NCBI GenBank assembly: GCA_044220875.1
Contig: JBGAQH010000004.1
Coordinates: 248,001 to 312,000 of the forward strand
DNA from: JAEUIT01 sp044220875
Lineage (GTDB): Bacteria > Planctomycetota > Phycisphaerae > Phycisphaerales > SM1A02
Direction: 5' to 3'
DNA length: 64,000 bases
The translations under genes and the position numbers were made by a program. The notes under the pieces are model-generated. The model was not told where the DNA came from, did not search any database, and saw only the letters and a list, made by a program, of their open reading frames with translations. Each line of letters opens with the position of its first letter. Position 1 is the first letter of the stretch. Positions 10,008 to 18,595 of the stretch are shown here, one piece after another.

Positions 10008-10226
10008 GTGGTGGACCGAATCGCCCGCGTTGCCAAGATCATGCCCTTGCGTCCGGAGTCTTCCGCGCAGGACGACGCGGAGCGCCTCGCGTATTGGCTC
10101 TCGCGTCCGCCCCACGAGCGAATCGCTCACGTTGAAGCACTGCGAGCGCAGTGGATCGGAAGGGATTATGCATCTCCACGACGACTTTCGCGAGTTGCTC
10201 GCGTTGTTGAACTCCAACGGCGTTGA
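10008..10226 (+). CDS. Small companion protein of the nucleotidyltransferase
   Basis: A 72-residue protein with a GTG start (10008 or 10011). Its pattern, L-x-Y-W-L-S-R-P-P-H-E-R-I-A-H-V-E-A-L-R followed by a basic R-L-S-R-V-A-R-V-V-E-L tail, matches the short proteins commonly encoded immediately before AbiEii-like nucleotidyltransferase genes in many bacteria. The last 59 nt overlap the next gene in another frame. No function is established; the pairing suggests a regulatory or antitoxin-like partner. I rate it real because the ending matches what I recall of that family despite the long overlap. Confidence 0.55.
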   Translation: MVDRIARVAKIMPLRPESSAQDDAERLAYWLSRPPHERIAHVEALRAQWIGRDYASPRRLSRVARVVELQRR

Positions 10227-10617
10227 GTACGTGGTCGTCGGAGGCTACGCGGTGGCGTTTCACGGCGCTCCGCGCTACACGGGCGACATCGAGATCTACG
10301 TGCGCCCGACGACGGAGAACGCCGATCGTCTGAAGAGGTCGCTCGACGCATTCGGATTCGGCTCGGTCGGGCTGTCGGCGAGCGACTTCGCGACGGAACA
10401 CCGCGTGATCCAGTTGGGATTCGAGCCTTGGCGTGTGGACCTGCTCACGAGTCTTGCAGGCGTGACGTGGGACGAAGTGACGGGCGGCGCGGTCGACGCA
10501 CTCTGGGATGTGCACGTGCGAGTCATCGGCAAGCCGCAGTTGCTTCAGAACAAGCGGGCAGTTGCTCGCCCGCAGGACTTGGCGGACGTTGCTCGCCTGG
10601 AAAGCCATCCCGGGTGA
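10168..10617 (+). CDS. Nucleotidyltransferase-fold protein (AbiEii/MNT-like)
   Basis: A 149-residue protein starting at an ATG with a good Shine-Dalgarno (GGAAGGG, 5 nt spacing). The N-terminus HLHDDFRELLALLNSNGVEYVVVGGYAVAFHG followed by PRYTGDIEIYV is the GG...DxD core of minimal nucleotidyltransferases. The second catalytic acid is Glu instead of the usual Asp (DIE not DID), which may weaken or alter activity. Such proteins occur alone with a small partner (as here) or in toxin-antitoxin modules that transfer NMP to tRNA or to a partner protein. Convergent with the permease operon, 18 nt away. Confidence 0.72.
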   Translation: MHLHDDFRELLALLNSNGVEYVVVGGYAVAFHGAPRYTGDIEIYVRPTTENADRLKRSLDAFGFGSVGLSASDFATEHRVIQLGFEPWRVDLLTSLAGVTWDEVTGGAVDALWDVHVRVIGKPQLLQNKRAVARPQDLADVARLESHPG

Positions 10618-10635
10618 TCTCGCCCGCCAGACGAC

Positions 10636-12075
10636 CTACTCCGGCTCGGGCGTCAACGGCGCCGACTGCTGGCGTTCGAGGTTCTCGAGGACCTGATCCA
10701 TCAGCTCACGGAGCGCCGCATATTCGGGGTCCTCGCGCAGCGTGCGGAGTCGGCTGATGAGCTTGCGGTCGAAGTCTCGGTCGTAGCTGCTGTCCGCGGC
10801 GTCCATCTCCGGAAGCGCGGTCGGCTGCATCATCCAGCCTCCCGCCGCCGCAACCGGGATGTCGAGCAGGCGCTGAATCTGCTGCGCGTCGCGGTATCGA
10901 ACGGCGACGTGAAGCGCCGCCTCGAGATACCGATGATCCCCGCGCGAGCGGGCGTCGCGCGGAATCAGCCGGAGGGACCAGATCGCGGCACGGAATTCCT
11001 CGTAGAACTCGGCCTGGTGGAGCGCGATCGCGAGCGGATGGTTCGCCCGTTCACTCACCGGGAGTCGGGCAAGTCGGCTCTGTGCGATGGTGACGAAGCG
11101 GGCGTCGCCCAACGCGATGTCGAGCGACGCCGGATCGGTTCGAAGATGCTGGCCGACCCGGCCGATCGCATCGATGACCGTGGCGTCGCTGGCGAGAATG
11201 AGGTCGCGGTCGACGTAGGGCTGCCATCGGTTGATGCTGTCGCTGGCGAGCGCGACCGGTGCGGCAACGGCGCCGCCGAGAAGCGAGGCCACGACCGTCA
11301 GGGCCAGCAGCAGCGCAGCGCGGCGCACAGGGATCGGGCCCATGAACGCCCGCAGGCCGATGAGGGCCGCAAGGATGGCCGCGACGCAGACGCCCACGGC
11401 GGCGCCGGCGGTCGCGATGCGCACCCGCATCTCGCTGATCTCGCTCACCGAGCCGGTGGGGTCCATCACGTGGGCGACCGCAAGCTGCTTCGCCGCAGCG
11501 AAGGGAATCGCGACGGCCGCGCCGCCGGCCCCAGCGAGCGCCGCACCCACCGCGATCAGGAGCGCGATCATGACCGTCGGGAATATCGCCCGCGTCGCCG
11601 CCGCGATGCCCATGCCAAACCCGGCGCCGACGATCGCGCTCACAAGCACCCATGCGGGGGGAAGCCCCGGGACGCCGCGCTGGCTCGACAGTGTTGCGGT
11701 GAACTCGCCGCGCAGCAGGATCGAGACGATCGCGACGGCCAACGTTCCGACGAGAATCGCCGCGGCCTTCGACAGCACCCGTCCGCGACCGCCCACCGGC
11801 AGCGTTCCATGCAGGAGTGCCGCCCCATGACGAAGCTCGCCATGCGACACCGACGCGGCGATCCACGCCGCCGTCGCGACGCAGGTGATGCCCGCCAATC
11901 CGCCGATCGTCGCGACGAGCTCCGAGACCGTCGTGATGCCGCTGTTGATTGGCATGACGGAACGCGGCAGGAAGCTCGACAGGAGAGCGACCAGGCCGAA
12001 GCCCAGGACGATGAGGGTCCACGGCCGCAGAGCGTCGAGCGAGAGACGAAGGTCCTTGGCGAGGAGGATCGTCAT
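10636..12075 (-). CDS. Operon permease paralogue 6 (ABC-2-like membrane protein)
   Basis: Last gene of the GntR-ATPase-permease operon, 479 residues. It begins MTILLAKDLRLSLDALRPW, the N-terminal tag shared by all six paralogues. About seven hydrophobic helices fill residues 19-278 (for example LIVLGFGLVALLSSFLP, WVLVSAIVGAGFGMG, ALLLALTVVASLLGG), followed by a ~200-residue alpha-helical soluble domain rich in Arg and Asp that ends ENLERQQSAPLTPEPE. The membrane part resembles the ABC-2 exporter permeases; the soluble tail matches no domain I know. Its ATG overlaps the stop of the preceding paralogue by 4 nt. Role within the transporter is inferred from operon position. Confidence 0.75.
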   Translation of the reverse strand: MTILLAKDLRLSLDALRPWTLIVLGFGLVALLSSFLPRSVMPINSGITTVSELVATIGGLAGITCVATAAWIAASVSHGELRHGAALLHGTLPVGGRGRVLSKAAAILVGTLAVAIVSILLRGEFTATLSSQRGVPGLPPAWVLVSAIVGAGFGMGIAAATRAIFPTVMIALLIAVGAALAGAGGAAVAIPFAAAKQLAVAHVMDPTGSVSEISEMRVRIATAGAAVGVCVAAILAALIGLRAFMGPIPVRRAALLLALTVVASLLGGAVAAPVALASDSINRWQPYVDRDLILASDATVIDAIGRVGQHLRTDPASLDIALGDARFVTIAQSRLARLPVSERANHPLAIALHQAEFYEEFRAAIWSLRLIPRDARSRGDHRYLEAALHVAVRYRDAQQIQRLLDIPVAAAGGWMMQPTALPEMDAADSSYDRDFDRKLISRLRTLREDPEYAALRELMDQVLENLERQQSAPLTPEPE

Positions 12076-13553
12076 GGCTGGGCTCCGTTCGGATCGCTCG
12101 GGGTCGGCAAAGGCGAGGTTCGGACAACGTCGGGCGGCATCGAGGGCAGCTTTGCCCGCAGGAAATCGCGTGCCGATTCGAGCTCCACGCGCAGCGGATG
12201 ACCCCGTTCGATCGCCGCGTCGAGCAGCTCGATGACTCGCTCGGTACGCCAGCGGCCGACCGAGGCGAGCTCGTCCGGCCAGTTGAATCGCCCATTCATT
12301 TCGGCGTCGGTCATGAACCCCCGCTCGACCTCATCTCGCAACAGCCGCCAATGCAGGGGTTCGACTGCGTCGGACCGTCCGTAGAGGAGCCGCAGCGCCA
12401 GCCCCAGTCCTCGCTCGCCGGGAAGGTAAGTCATGTTCCACGCCAACTGGCGAGCGTTGTCGCCCGTCGCCGCCGCCAGCGTGACCAGCCCTCGCGCGAA
12501 CGGACTTGCGTCAAACTCAACGTCACTCATCGCCGACATGCGAGCGAGGGCGGCGGATACGTCGCTCTCGCCGCGCTGACGGGCTCGCCAGTCCATGAGC
12601 CCGTGGTGACTCTCGAGATAGATCGCGACGGACCCCAGCAGGTCCGCGTCGCTCATCGCGGCGAACGACTGAATGTGCTTGGCGTCGTCGACCGCTTCCG
12701 CAATCGCCCGGTCGCCGCGAACGCCGACGAACGCTGCCGACGATCCGCCAACGGCCGCGCCAAGCGATGCGCACAGGCCGATGCCCGCGACGACGCGCCA
12801 GGTTCGACGCCGTATGCACCAATGGAGAAGGACCACCACCACGGTACTGATGCAGAATCCGCCGGTGAGTCCGCTCGCCACGGCGACCGTCCAGGCGGCG
12901 GAGATTTCCCACGGATTGAGCGGCAACGGATAGGACTCGCGCAACGCGTTGCCGGCCAGTGGAGCCAGCGCCCACGCATAGCCGCCCCATGCTCCGAGGA
13001 GCGCGACGACGCCGATCACCGTCGCGCTGGCCAGCGTCGTCGCAACGGTTCGCCACACAGCGCCGCACAGCCGGGCCGTGATGCCGGCCAGCGCCGCCCC
13101 GGCGAAAGCGGTCGAGATCCAGTAGCCAGCGCTCACGGTCGTTCGCGAGACGAAGAAGATCGGCGCTCCCGCCTCGGAGGTCCGCTGATGGGCGACCCAC
13201 GCAAGCCCGAGAACGCCGCCGACGGAGAGGACGATCGCCGTCAGCTTCGAGACGGATCGCGTCCTCGCCCCGACGGGCATCGACGCCGCGAGCGCCGCGG
13301 CGCGATGGGAAGCGTCGCCTAACAGGACGCTCGCCGTCACCCACGCAGCCACGACGAACGAGCCGGCGAGGAGCAACGCCGAGAAGTACTGCACCGCGAC
13401 CCGGAAGGTCACGCCGCTCAGGAATGCCGGCCCCGCACCGTTCGGGACGAGGGTGGCGAGCAGGGCGACGAGCAGAAGCCCAGCGATCACCATCGCCAAC
13501 GGGAGGACGGCGTCGAGTGAGATTCGGAGGTCTTTGGCGACGAGACTGGTCAT
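12072..13553 (-). CDS. Operon permease paralogue 5 (ABC-2-like membrane protein)
   Basis: A 493-residue paralogue, the longest of the set, starting MTSLVAKDLRISLDAVLP. Seven predicted helices lie in residues 20-275, including the conserved second-helix pattern V-A-A-W-V-T-A-S-V-L-L-G-D-A-S-H-R-A that in all paralogues is followed by a small-residue loop and a P-V-G/S-x-R motif (here MPVGARTRSVSK). The soluble C-terminal part (about 280-493) contains evenly spaced helices, with a Trp/Arg-rich middle. The overlap with both neighbours is 4 nt. The start choice is fixed by that overlap and by the shared N-terminal tag. Sequence identity to its siblings is low outside the tag. Confidence 0.75.
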   Translation of the reverse strand: MTSLVAKDLRISLDAVLPLAMVIAGLLLVALLATLVPNGAGPAFLSGVTFRVAVQYFSALLLAGSFVVAAWVTASVLLGDASHRAAALAASMPVGARTRSVSKLTAIVLSVGGVLGLAWVAHQRTSEAGAPIFFVSRTTVSAGYWISTAFAGAALAGITARLCGAVWRTVATTLASATVIGVVALLGAWGGYAWALAPLAGNALRESYPLPLNPWEISAAWTVAVASGLTGGFCISTVVVVLLHWCIRRRTWRVVAGIGLCASLGAAVGGSSAAFVGVRGDRAIAEAVDDAKHIQSFAAMSDADLLGSVAIYLESHHGLMDWRARQRGESDVSAALARMSAMSDVEFDASPFARGLVTLAAATGDNARQLAWNMTYLPGERGLGLALRLLYGRSDAVEPLHWRLLRDEVERGFMTDAEMNGRFNWPDELASVGRWRTERVIELLDAAIERGHPLRVELESARDFLRAKLPSMPPDVVRTSPLPTPSDPNGAQP

Positions 13554-15001
13554 CGGCTGTCCTCCCCCGCTTCGTCGCGGGACGTCGCTTCAGGCAGATG
13601 CCATGCCTTCCGAAGGGCGTCGATTGCCCGCCGCGTGCGAGCGGCGTCGTCGCCGTCGCGCGGCGTTCGCTCGTCGAGAAGTTTGAGCGCCCGGGTAAGG
13701 ATCGCCCGCTCGTTTCCCGCCTCGGCCCATCCGCGCGGCAACGCCTCGGGCGGGAGATGGTCGGAGGACCAGTCGACCAAGAAGCCGACTTCACGCGGGT
13801 AGGCGGCGATCGCCTCCAGTCGCAGGGACTCGACCGCAGGATCGTTGTACGGAGCGGTCACGCTCCGCAGCCACAGAACGGTGTGGGCGTGCTGCGCCGT
13901 GTCCATCCGATTCAGCCGACGCACCGCCTCTCGCACGATCGGATCCTTCAGCCGGCTTCCCGCATCGCGATGGGTGAGCCATTGGAGGATTCCCTCGCCA
14001 TCCATCGAGGCACTCGCGAGGTCGCCGCTTCCGATGAGGAGTTCGTTCCGGCCACCGCCTGCCGCTCCTGCGTTCCACGCATCGAGGAGCCGTGCGATCG
14101 CCGCGGCGTCCGCCGTTCGCAGGAGCGCCGGCTGTTCCGCCTCGCGCATTGCGCGACGAAGCCACGTGTCGTTCGCGCCAACCGACACCATCGCGAGCGC
14201 TCCGCCCGTCGCTGCGGCGGCGACTGTCATCGCAATGAGCGTCAGGGCGTAGGGAACGCGTCGCTGGCGACGCTCACCGCGGGCGAGTTGTCGAGCGCCG
14301 AGAAGAAGCGCCATCACCGCGGCGCAGGCGATTCCAACGCCGACCGCGGCCCCGACGCCCCGCTCCCCCGCCGTGCGAAGCACTTCGGCGTCCTCACCCA
14401 GCAACCGGACGGCGCGGGCGCTCGCCACGGTGAACGTGACGGCGCCAGCGCCGGCCGCAAGGAGGCCGAACGCGACGGTCACGATCATCGCCAACCCAAC
14501 GGTCTCGACGATGCGGCGCGAGAGCGGAGCGATCGCGACGGCAAAGGCGAGTCCCGCGAGGCTCGTCACCGCGGGCACCGCCCAGCTTCGGCCGAGATCC
14601 GGCACGACGAGCGTCATCGACCAGGAGGGATCACGAACCAACTGCAAGCCGACTGCCAGCGCCGCCGGGAGGAGCGTCGCGGCCACGATCGCCAGCACCT
14701 TCGTCAGCGCCCTTCGGGTTCGGCCAAGCGGCAGCGCTCCCGTGAAGGCGTCGGCCCGATGTCGCTGCTCACCATGCAGCACGCACGCGGCGATCCATGC
14801 CGCGACGACCCCCGAGGTCAGCGTGAGACACTTCGCGAGCTCGGTGAGGAAGCGGGCTTCCGCGCTGAGTGCCCGCATCTCGGCGGGGCCGCTGATGGCG
14901 ACGCCGATCGCCGCGACACCGACCGCCGCGAGGAGGAGGAGCCCCCACGGCCGGAGAGCGTCGAGCGAGAGGCGAAGGTCCTTGGCAAGCAGCGTGTTCA
15001 T
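13550..15001 (-). CDS. Operon permease paralogue 4 (ABC-2-like membrane protein)
   Basis: A 483-residue paralogue starting MNTLLAKDLRLSLDALRPWG. The frame stays open about 900 nt further upstream; I placed the start at 15001 because it gives the shared tag and the 4-nt overlap with the preceding gene. Seven hydrophobic helices cover residues 20-280, with G-V-V-A-A-W-I-A-A-C-V-L-H-G-E as the second-helix signature and PLGRTRR as the loop motif. The C-terminal ~200 residues are soluble and helical (RLLDAWNAGAAGGGRNELL, then repeated ~35-residue helix pairs), possibly a TPR- or HEAT-like solenoid; this is only an impression from periodicity. Confidence 0.75.
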   Translation of the reverse strand: MNTLLAKDLRLSLDALRPWGLLLLAAVGVAAIGVAISGPAEMRALSAEARFLTELAKCLTLTSGVVAAWIAACVLHGEQRHRADAFTGALPLGRTRRALTKVLAIVAATLLPAALAVGLQLVRDPSWSMTLVVPDLGRSWAVPAVTSLAGLAFAVAIAPLSRRIVETVGLAMIVTVAFGLLAAGAGAVTFTVASARAVRLLGEDAEVLRTAGERGVGAAVGVGIACAAVMALLLGARQLARGERRQRRVPYALTLIAMTVAAAATGGALAMVSVGANDTWLRRAMREAEQPALLRTADAAAIARLLDAWNAGAAGGGRNELLIGSGDLASASMDGEGILQWLTHRDAGSRLKDPIVREAVRRLNRMDTAQHAHTVLWLRSVTAPYNDPAVESLRLEAIAAYPREVGFLVDWSSDHLPPEALPRGWAEAGNERAILTRALKLLDERTPRDGDDAARTRRAIDALRKAWHLPEATSRDEAGEDSR

Positions 15002-15789
15002 CGTCCGACTCCGCTGAAGGAACCGATCGCCATCGACGCAAGGCTCGCGAAGGCAACGATCGCGCCGGCGAGAGCCGCGAAGAGGAGCAACATGGCATAG
15101 GCGAGCAACCATCGACGCCGCAGCTTCGGAATCGCAAAGGTCGCCGCGCCGTAGATGCCGGCGAGGCTGGCCGCGAGCGGCATCGCCCGCGATGCCGCCG
15201 ACCCGACCAGCTCGCCGAATCGGGGATCGCTGAGGCTCATCGCATCGCCGGATGCCGCCGAAGCCACGCCGATCGCGCCGGTGAAGGACGCGACATAGCA
15301 GGCGAGAGCCAGGAGGCCGGCGTAGGCAACCCCCTCGAAGGTGCGCCGCGCATTGGCGGCGACGCCCATGCCGAAGCCCGCGCCCGAGATGGCGCTGCCA
15401 ATCAGAGCCAGCGCGTCGAGGATCGTTCCATCCACCCGGCAGAGCGTCGCCACGACGATCGGGATGGCGCAACCTCCAGCAATCGCGGCGGCTTTGGCCC
15501 CGAGTTGGCGTTGTCGGGATGCCGGCATGACCCAACCCAGGACGTCGCCGTGATGGCGCCGATCGCCGGTCATGACGGCGACCGCGACCCACGCTGCGGT
15601 GATGCCGCATGTTGACCCCAAGAGCTCTCCGAAGAATGCCATCGACTCTGCCGCGGTCGGAGCGCCGAAGAACCCCGGAGCAACGAGAGGACCGAAGAGG
15701 ACCGGAATCACAATGGCGATCAGGACGGCGCCCCAACGCACGAAGGCGTCGTATGCGAGCCGAAGGTCCTTGGCGATGAGTGTGGTCAT
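14998..15789 (-). CDS. Operon permease paralogue 3, short form without soluble domain
   Basis: A 263-residue paralogue starting MTTLIAKDLRLAYDAFVRWG. It has the same six-to-seven-helix membrane domain (V-A-V-M-T-G-D-R-R-H-H in the second-helix region, MPASRQRQ as the loop motif) but ends after the last helix, lacking the ~200-residue soluble C-terminus present in the other five. Both flanking overlaps are the usual ATGA, so the gene appears complete rather than truncated by a frameshift. It could be the minimal permease partner in a heteromeric complex, with the longer siblings carrying an extra domain. Confidence 0.72.
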   Translation of the reverse strand: MTTLIAKDLRLAYDAFVRWGAVLIAIVIPVLFGPLVAPGFFGAPTAAESMAFFGELLGSTCGITAAWVAVAVMTGDRRHHGDVLGWVMPASRQRQLGAKAAAIAGGCAIPIVVATLCRVDGTILDALALIGSAISGAGFGMGVAANARRTFEGVAYAGLLALACYVASFTGAIGVASAASGDAMSLSDPRFGELVGSAASRAMPLAASLAGIYGAATFAIPKLRRRWLLAYAMLLLFAALAGAIVAFASLASMAIGSFSGVGR

Positions 15790-17165
15790 GGCCGAACCTC
15801 CGCGCGGAGGGCGTCAGCGAGAGCGCGGGCGGCGGCCTCGGCGGCCGGTCGTTCGGAGGGACCGAGCACGCCGTCGTCGATGGCCGCGGGAATGAGCTGG
15901 ACCGCAACCTGCGCCCATGCCGACCACTTGTTCCGCTCCGGAGTTGTGGCGAGCGACATCAGGGCGGGCTTGCGGCGATAGAGCTCGCCGACCAACGCGC
16001 TCGGCGCCAGGAGCGACCTGGGAAAGCGAGTCGTCCACTCGAGTGCGACGTCCATGCGATCAAACGGCGTGAAGACATACACCTCGTACGCTCGGGCGTC
16101 GTCGTCGAAATGCAACGCGGCTCGGAATGCACGAGTGAGCGGATCGGAGGCCTGCTCGTTCGGCGACCGCAGGCGCACGCGGCGCGATGCCTCTTCAAGA
16201 AGTTCCATGTCGACTCCCATCGAAACGGGTGAGGACGCAGGTCCACCGCCCCAGCGTTCGACCGTGCGCAGCAGTTCCTCCTCCGACGCGAAGGTCGCGA
16301 GCCATCGGCGGTAGGGCGGCGCGTTCTCCTTCTCGCTCGACAACGCGAAGGTGACGCGTGGGGCGACCACGCCAATCGAGAGCACGGCGAGCGAGCCGAC
16401 CGCCATCGACCACCAGGCGTATCGCCGCGAGCGGCCCCTCCGGATGGCATGGGCGCCGAGCAAGAGCCCGACGACCGCTGCGCCGACGGCCGTCGCTCGC
16501 ACCGCGGCGGCCATCCAGAGGTCGAGATTGAATTGCCCCCACGCGTGCGGACCATCGCCGAAGCGGGCGAAGGTCCACGCTCGTCCGAGTGCGATCGCCA
16601 GTCCGGTCAGGGGCACCATCGCGAGGAGGAGGAGGTGCGCGACGATCATGGAAGTCCAGAGTCGGCGTCTCGACGACGCCATCACGATCGCGATCAATAC
16701 CGCACCGAACGAGAGCGCGGCAACGCTCAGCGACTCGTCGTGCAGGATGGGCCACCAGCGCAGGAGTTTCGCGCTGATGATCCTGCTCTCGGTGGACGGT
16801 GCCAGGAGCGCGAGGAAGACCGCCGGAAGGCTCCCCGCACCCACCATCGCCGCGCCTCGGGCGAGGCCGCGCGATCGGTCCGAGACCGGCATCGACGCGG
16901 CGAGCGATGCGGCGCCGTGCATGCGATCGCCGTTGGCGATGGCGTGCACGATCCAGACCGGAATCGCGATCGAGCCGTAGGCCACGAGCGTCCAGAGGAC
17001 GATGAACAGCTCGTGGACATCGCGAAACGGCAGGCCAAGCGGCATGAGCCGTTCGGGGAGGGCAAGCGTGATCGCGCCGAGGAGGAGAAATGCCGCGAGC
17101 AGCAGTCCGGTCGGGCGAAGCGCGTCGAGCGACAGGCGCAGGTCCTTGGCGACGAGGGTGATCAT
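15786..17165 (-). CDS. Operon permease paralogue 2 (ABC-2-like membrane protein)
   Basis: A 459-residue paralogue starting MITLVAKDLRLSLDALRPTG. Hydrophobic helices occupy about residues 19-270, with H-A-I-A-N-G-D-R-M-H-G-A-A and MPVSDRSRGLAR in the positions conserved across the family. The soluble tail (about 275-459) begins after VTFALSSEKENAPPYRRWL and is helical with several Trp and Arg, ending EAAARALADALRAEVRP. Overlaps of 4 nt on each side lock it into one translational unit with its neighbours. Membrane location is clear; substrate and mechanism are not. Confidence 0.75.
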   Translation of the reverse strand: MITLVAKDLRLSLDALRPTGLLLAAFLLLGAITLALPERLMPLGLPFRDVHELFIVLWTLVAYGSIAIPVWIVHAIANGDRMHGAASLAASMPVSDRSRGLARGAAMVGAGSLPAVFLALLAPSTESRIISAKLLRWWPILHDESLSVAALSFGAVLIAIVMASSRRRLWTSMIVAHLLLLAMVPLTGLAIALGRAWTFARFGDGPHAWGQFNLDLWMAAAVRATAVGAAVVGLLLGAHAIRRGRSRRYAWWSMAVGSLAVLSIGVVAPRVTFALSSEKENAPPYRRWLATFASEEELLRTVERWGGGPASSPVSMGVDMELLEEASRRVRLRSPNEQASDPLTRAFRAALHFDDDARAYEVYVFTPFDRMDVALEWTTRFPRSLLAPSALVGELYRRKPALMSLATTPERNKWSAWAQVAVQLIPAAIDDGVLGPSERPAAEAAARALADALRAEVRP

Positions 17166-18595
17166 GGGGTTGGGTCCTTCGCCGCCTGACTGCGGAGATT
17201 CGCCGCCGCTGCCCGAAGCTCCTTCGCCAGCGGATGTCCGCGATCGGCGGCGGCCTCGAGTTGCTCTGCGAGCAGAACGGCGAACGTGTCTTGGCCCTTT
17301 CCTCGCCACTCGAGTTCGAAGGCACGGCGCTCGGCCTCGTCGGTGAGGAGCCCGGAGACGGCGTAGCGCCCCCATTGGAGCGCATCCCTATTTGGCTGCG
17401 TGGAGAACTCGATCGCAAGCGCAAGACCGCGCTCCCCGAGGCGCCAGAGCGCGTTCCGGGCAACCTCCGACCCTCGCTCTCCCGACCGCGCCAGATCGAG
17501 CATCGCCTTGGCGAGCGAACTCCGATCGAACGCCTCGTCGCTGAGCCGGCTGAGTCGTCGCGCAATCTCGTTCATCCGAAACGCGTACTCCCCGACGAGG
17601 GCGGGAGGAAGGGCCGACTCGGCCGCCGGCGTCAGACGTTGCGCGACGTACTCCGCCGCCGAGGCCGCGAGCTCCCCGTCCGTCATCGCGTGGATCCGAT
17701 GGAGCTGTTCCTCCTCCTCGCGAGCGTGCATCACGGATATGTGCCGGGCTGCGGCGAACCAGCCTCCCCAGGCTCCGGAGGCGAGCGCCGCGGCGATGGC
17801 GACCGTCGCGAGGGCCATCGCTTTCCCACGGCTGCGAGGAGCGAGCCGACCTCGCGCGAGACCGACGACGGCGGCGACCGTGGCGCTCGCCGCCATCAGC
17901 CCGAAGGATCGCGCGGAGGCGAGCACGCTTCGGACTGCCGTCTCGTCGAGGAGAAAGTACGCGGAGAATTCGTCGTTCGCGGCGACGAGCGACCGGAGCG
18001 ACATCGACCCGGTGCCCCACCCGACGACCGCACCGAGGAACGCCGCGACAATGGCGATCCCGACGACGAGGGCGACCACGGTTTCGACGCGCCGTACCGC
18101 ACGCGAGACGCCGACGGCGAGGGTGATGCCGATCGCCGAGGTCAGCACGATGTAGCCGACGAGCTCCAGCCAATTGCCCGGGAGGGCAGGCGATGGCGTC
18201 GAGCCGGGCCGTGAGCGATGCGAGACGAGCGCCGTGGTCGCGCCGACCAGGACGACTGCACCCCAGCCTCCGGCGATCGCGATGCCCTTCGACACCTGAC
18301 GAGCCGACCACGACACGGGCACGCTCGCCTCGAACGCCCCGGCCCGATGAAGCCGATCGCCTAACAACACGCTCGCCGTCACCCATGCGGCGATGAGGCC
18401 GGAGAGCCCGAGCGTCGTCAGAGCGACGAATTGAAACGCCAGGGCGAGATCGAATTCGCGGAGGATGCTCGGAGCGAGCGACGCCGGCACGAAACCCAGC
18501 CCAATGATGATGACGACGAGCCCCGCGATGATCGCCGCGAGCGGGCGGAGCGCATCCGCGGCGAGGCGGAAGTCCTTGGCGACGAGTGTCCTCAT
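17162..18595 (-). CDS. Operon permease paralogue 1 (ABC-2-like membrane protein)
   Basis: The first permease after the ATPase, 477 residues, starting MRTLVAKDFRLAADALRP. Helices in about 20-275 (AAIIAGLVVIIIGLGFVP, AAWVTASVLLGDRLHRAG, VALVVGIAIVAAFLGAVVG and others) are followed by a soluble region starting at HAREEEEQLHRIHAMTDGE, which is strongly helical and charged and ends with a Gly-His-Pro-Leu motif (ADRGHPLAKEL) that recurs in paralogue 5 (IERGHPLRVEL). That shared motif shows the soluble domains are homologous too. Its ATG overlaps the ATPase stop by 4 nt, arguing that ATPase and permease are made in stoichiometry. Confidence 0.77.
   Translation of the reverse strand: MRTLVAKDFRLAADALRPLAAIIAGLVVIIIGLGFVPASLAPSILREFDLALAFQFVALTTLGLSGLIAAWVTASVLLGDRLHRAGAFEASVPVSWSARQVSKGIAIAGGWGAVVLVGATTALVSHRSRPGSTPSPALPGNWLELVGYIVLTSAIGITLAVGVSRAVRRVETVVALVVGIAIVAAFLGAVVGWGTGSMSLRSLVAANDEFSAYFLLDETAVRSVLASARSFGLMAASATVAAVVGLARGRLAPRSRGKAMALATVAIAAALASGAWGGWFAAARHISVMHAREEEEQLHRIHAMTDGELAASAAEYVAQRLTPAAESALPPALVGEYAFRMNEIARRLSRLSDEAFDRSSLAKAMLDLARSGERGSEVARNALWRLGERGLALAIEFSTQPNRDALQWGRYAVSGLLTDEAERRAFELEWRGKGQDTFAVLLAEQLEAAADRGHPLAKELRAAAANLRSQAAKDPTP

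Noticed and set aside
10636..18595. The six permeases as an assembly duplication artefact
   Set aside because: The copies differ in length, sequence and presence of the soluble tail, so they are true divergent paralogues.
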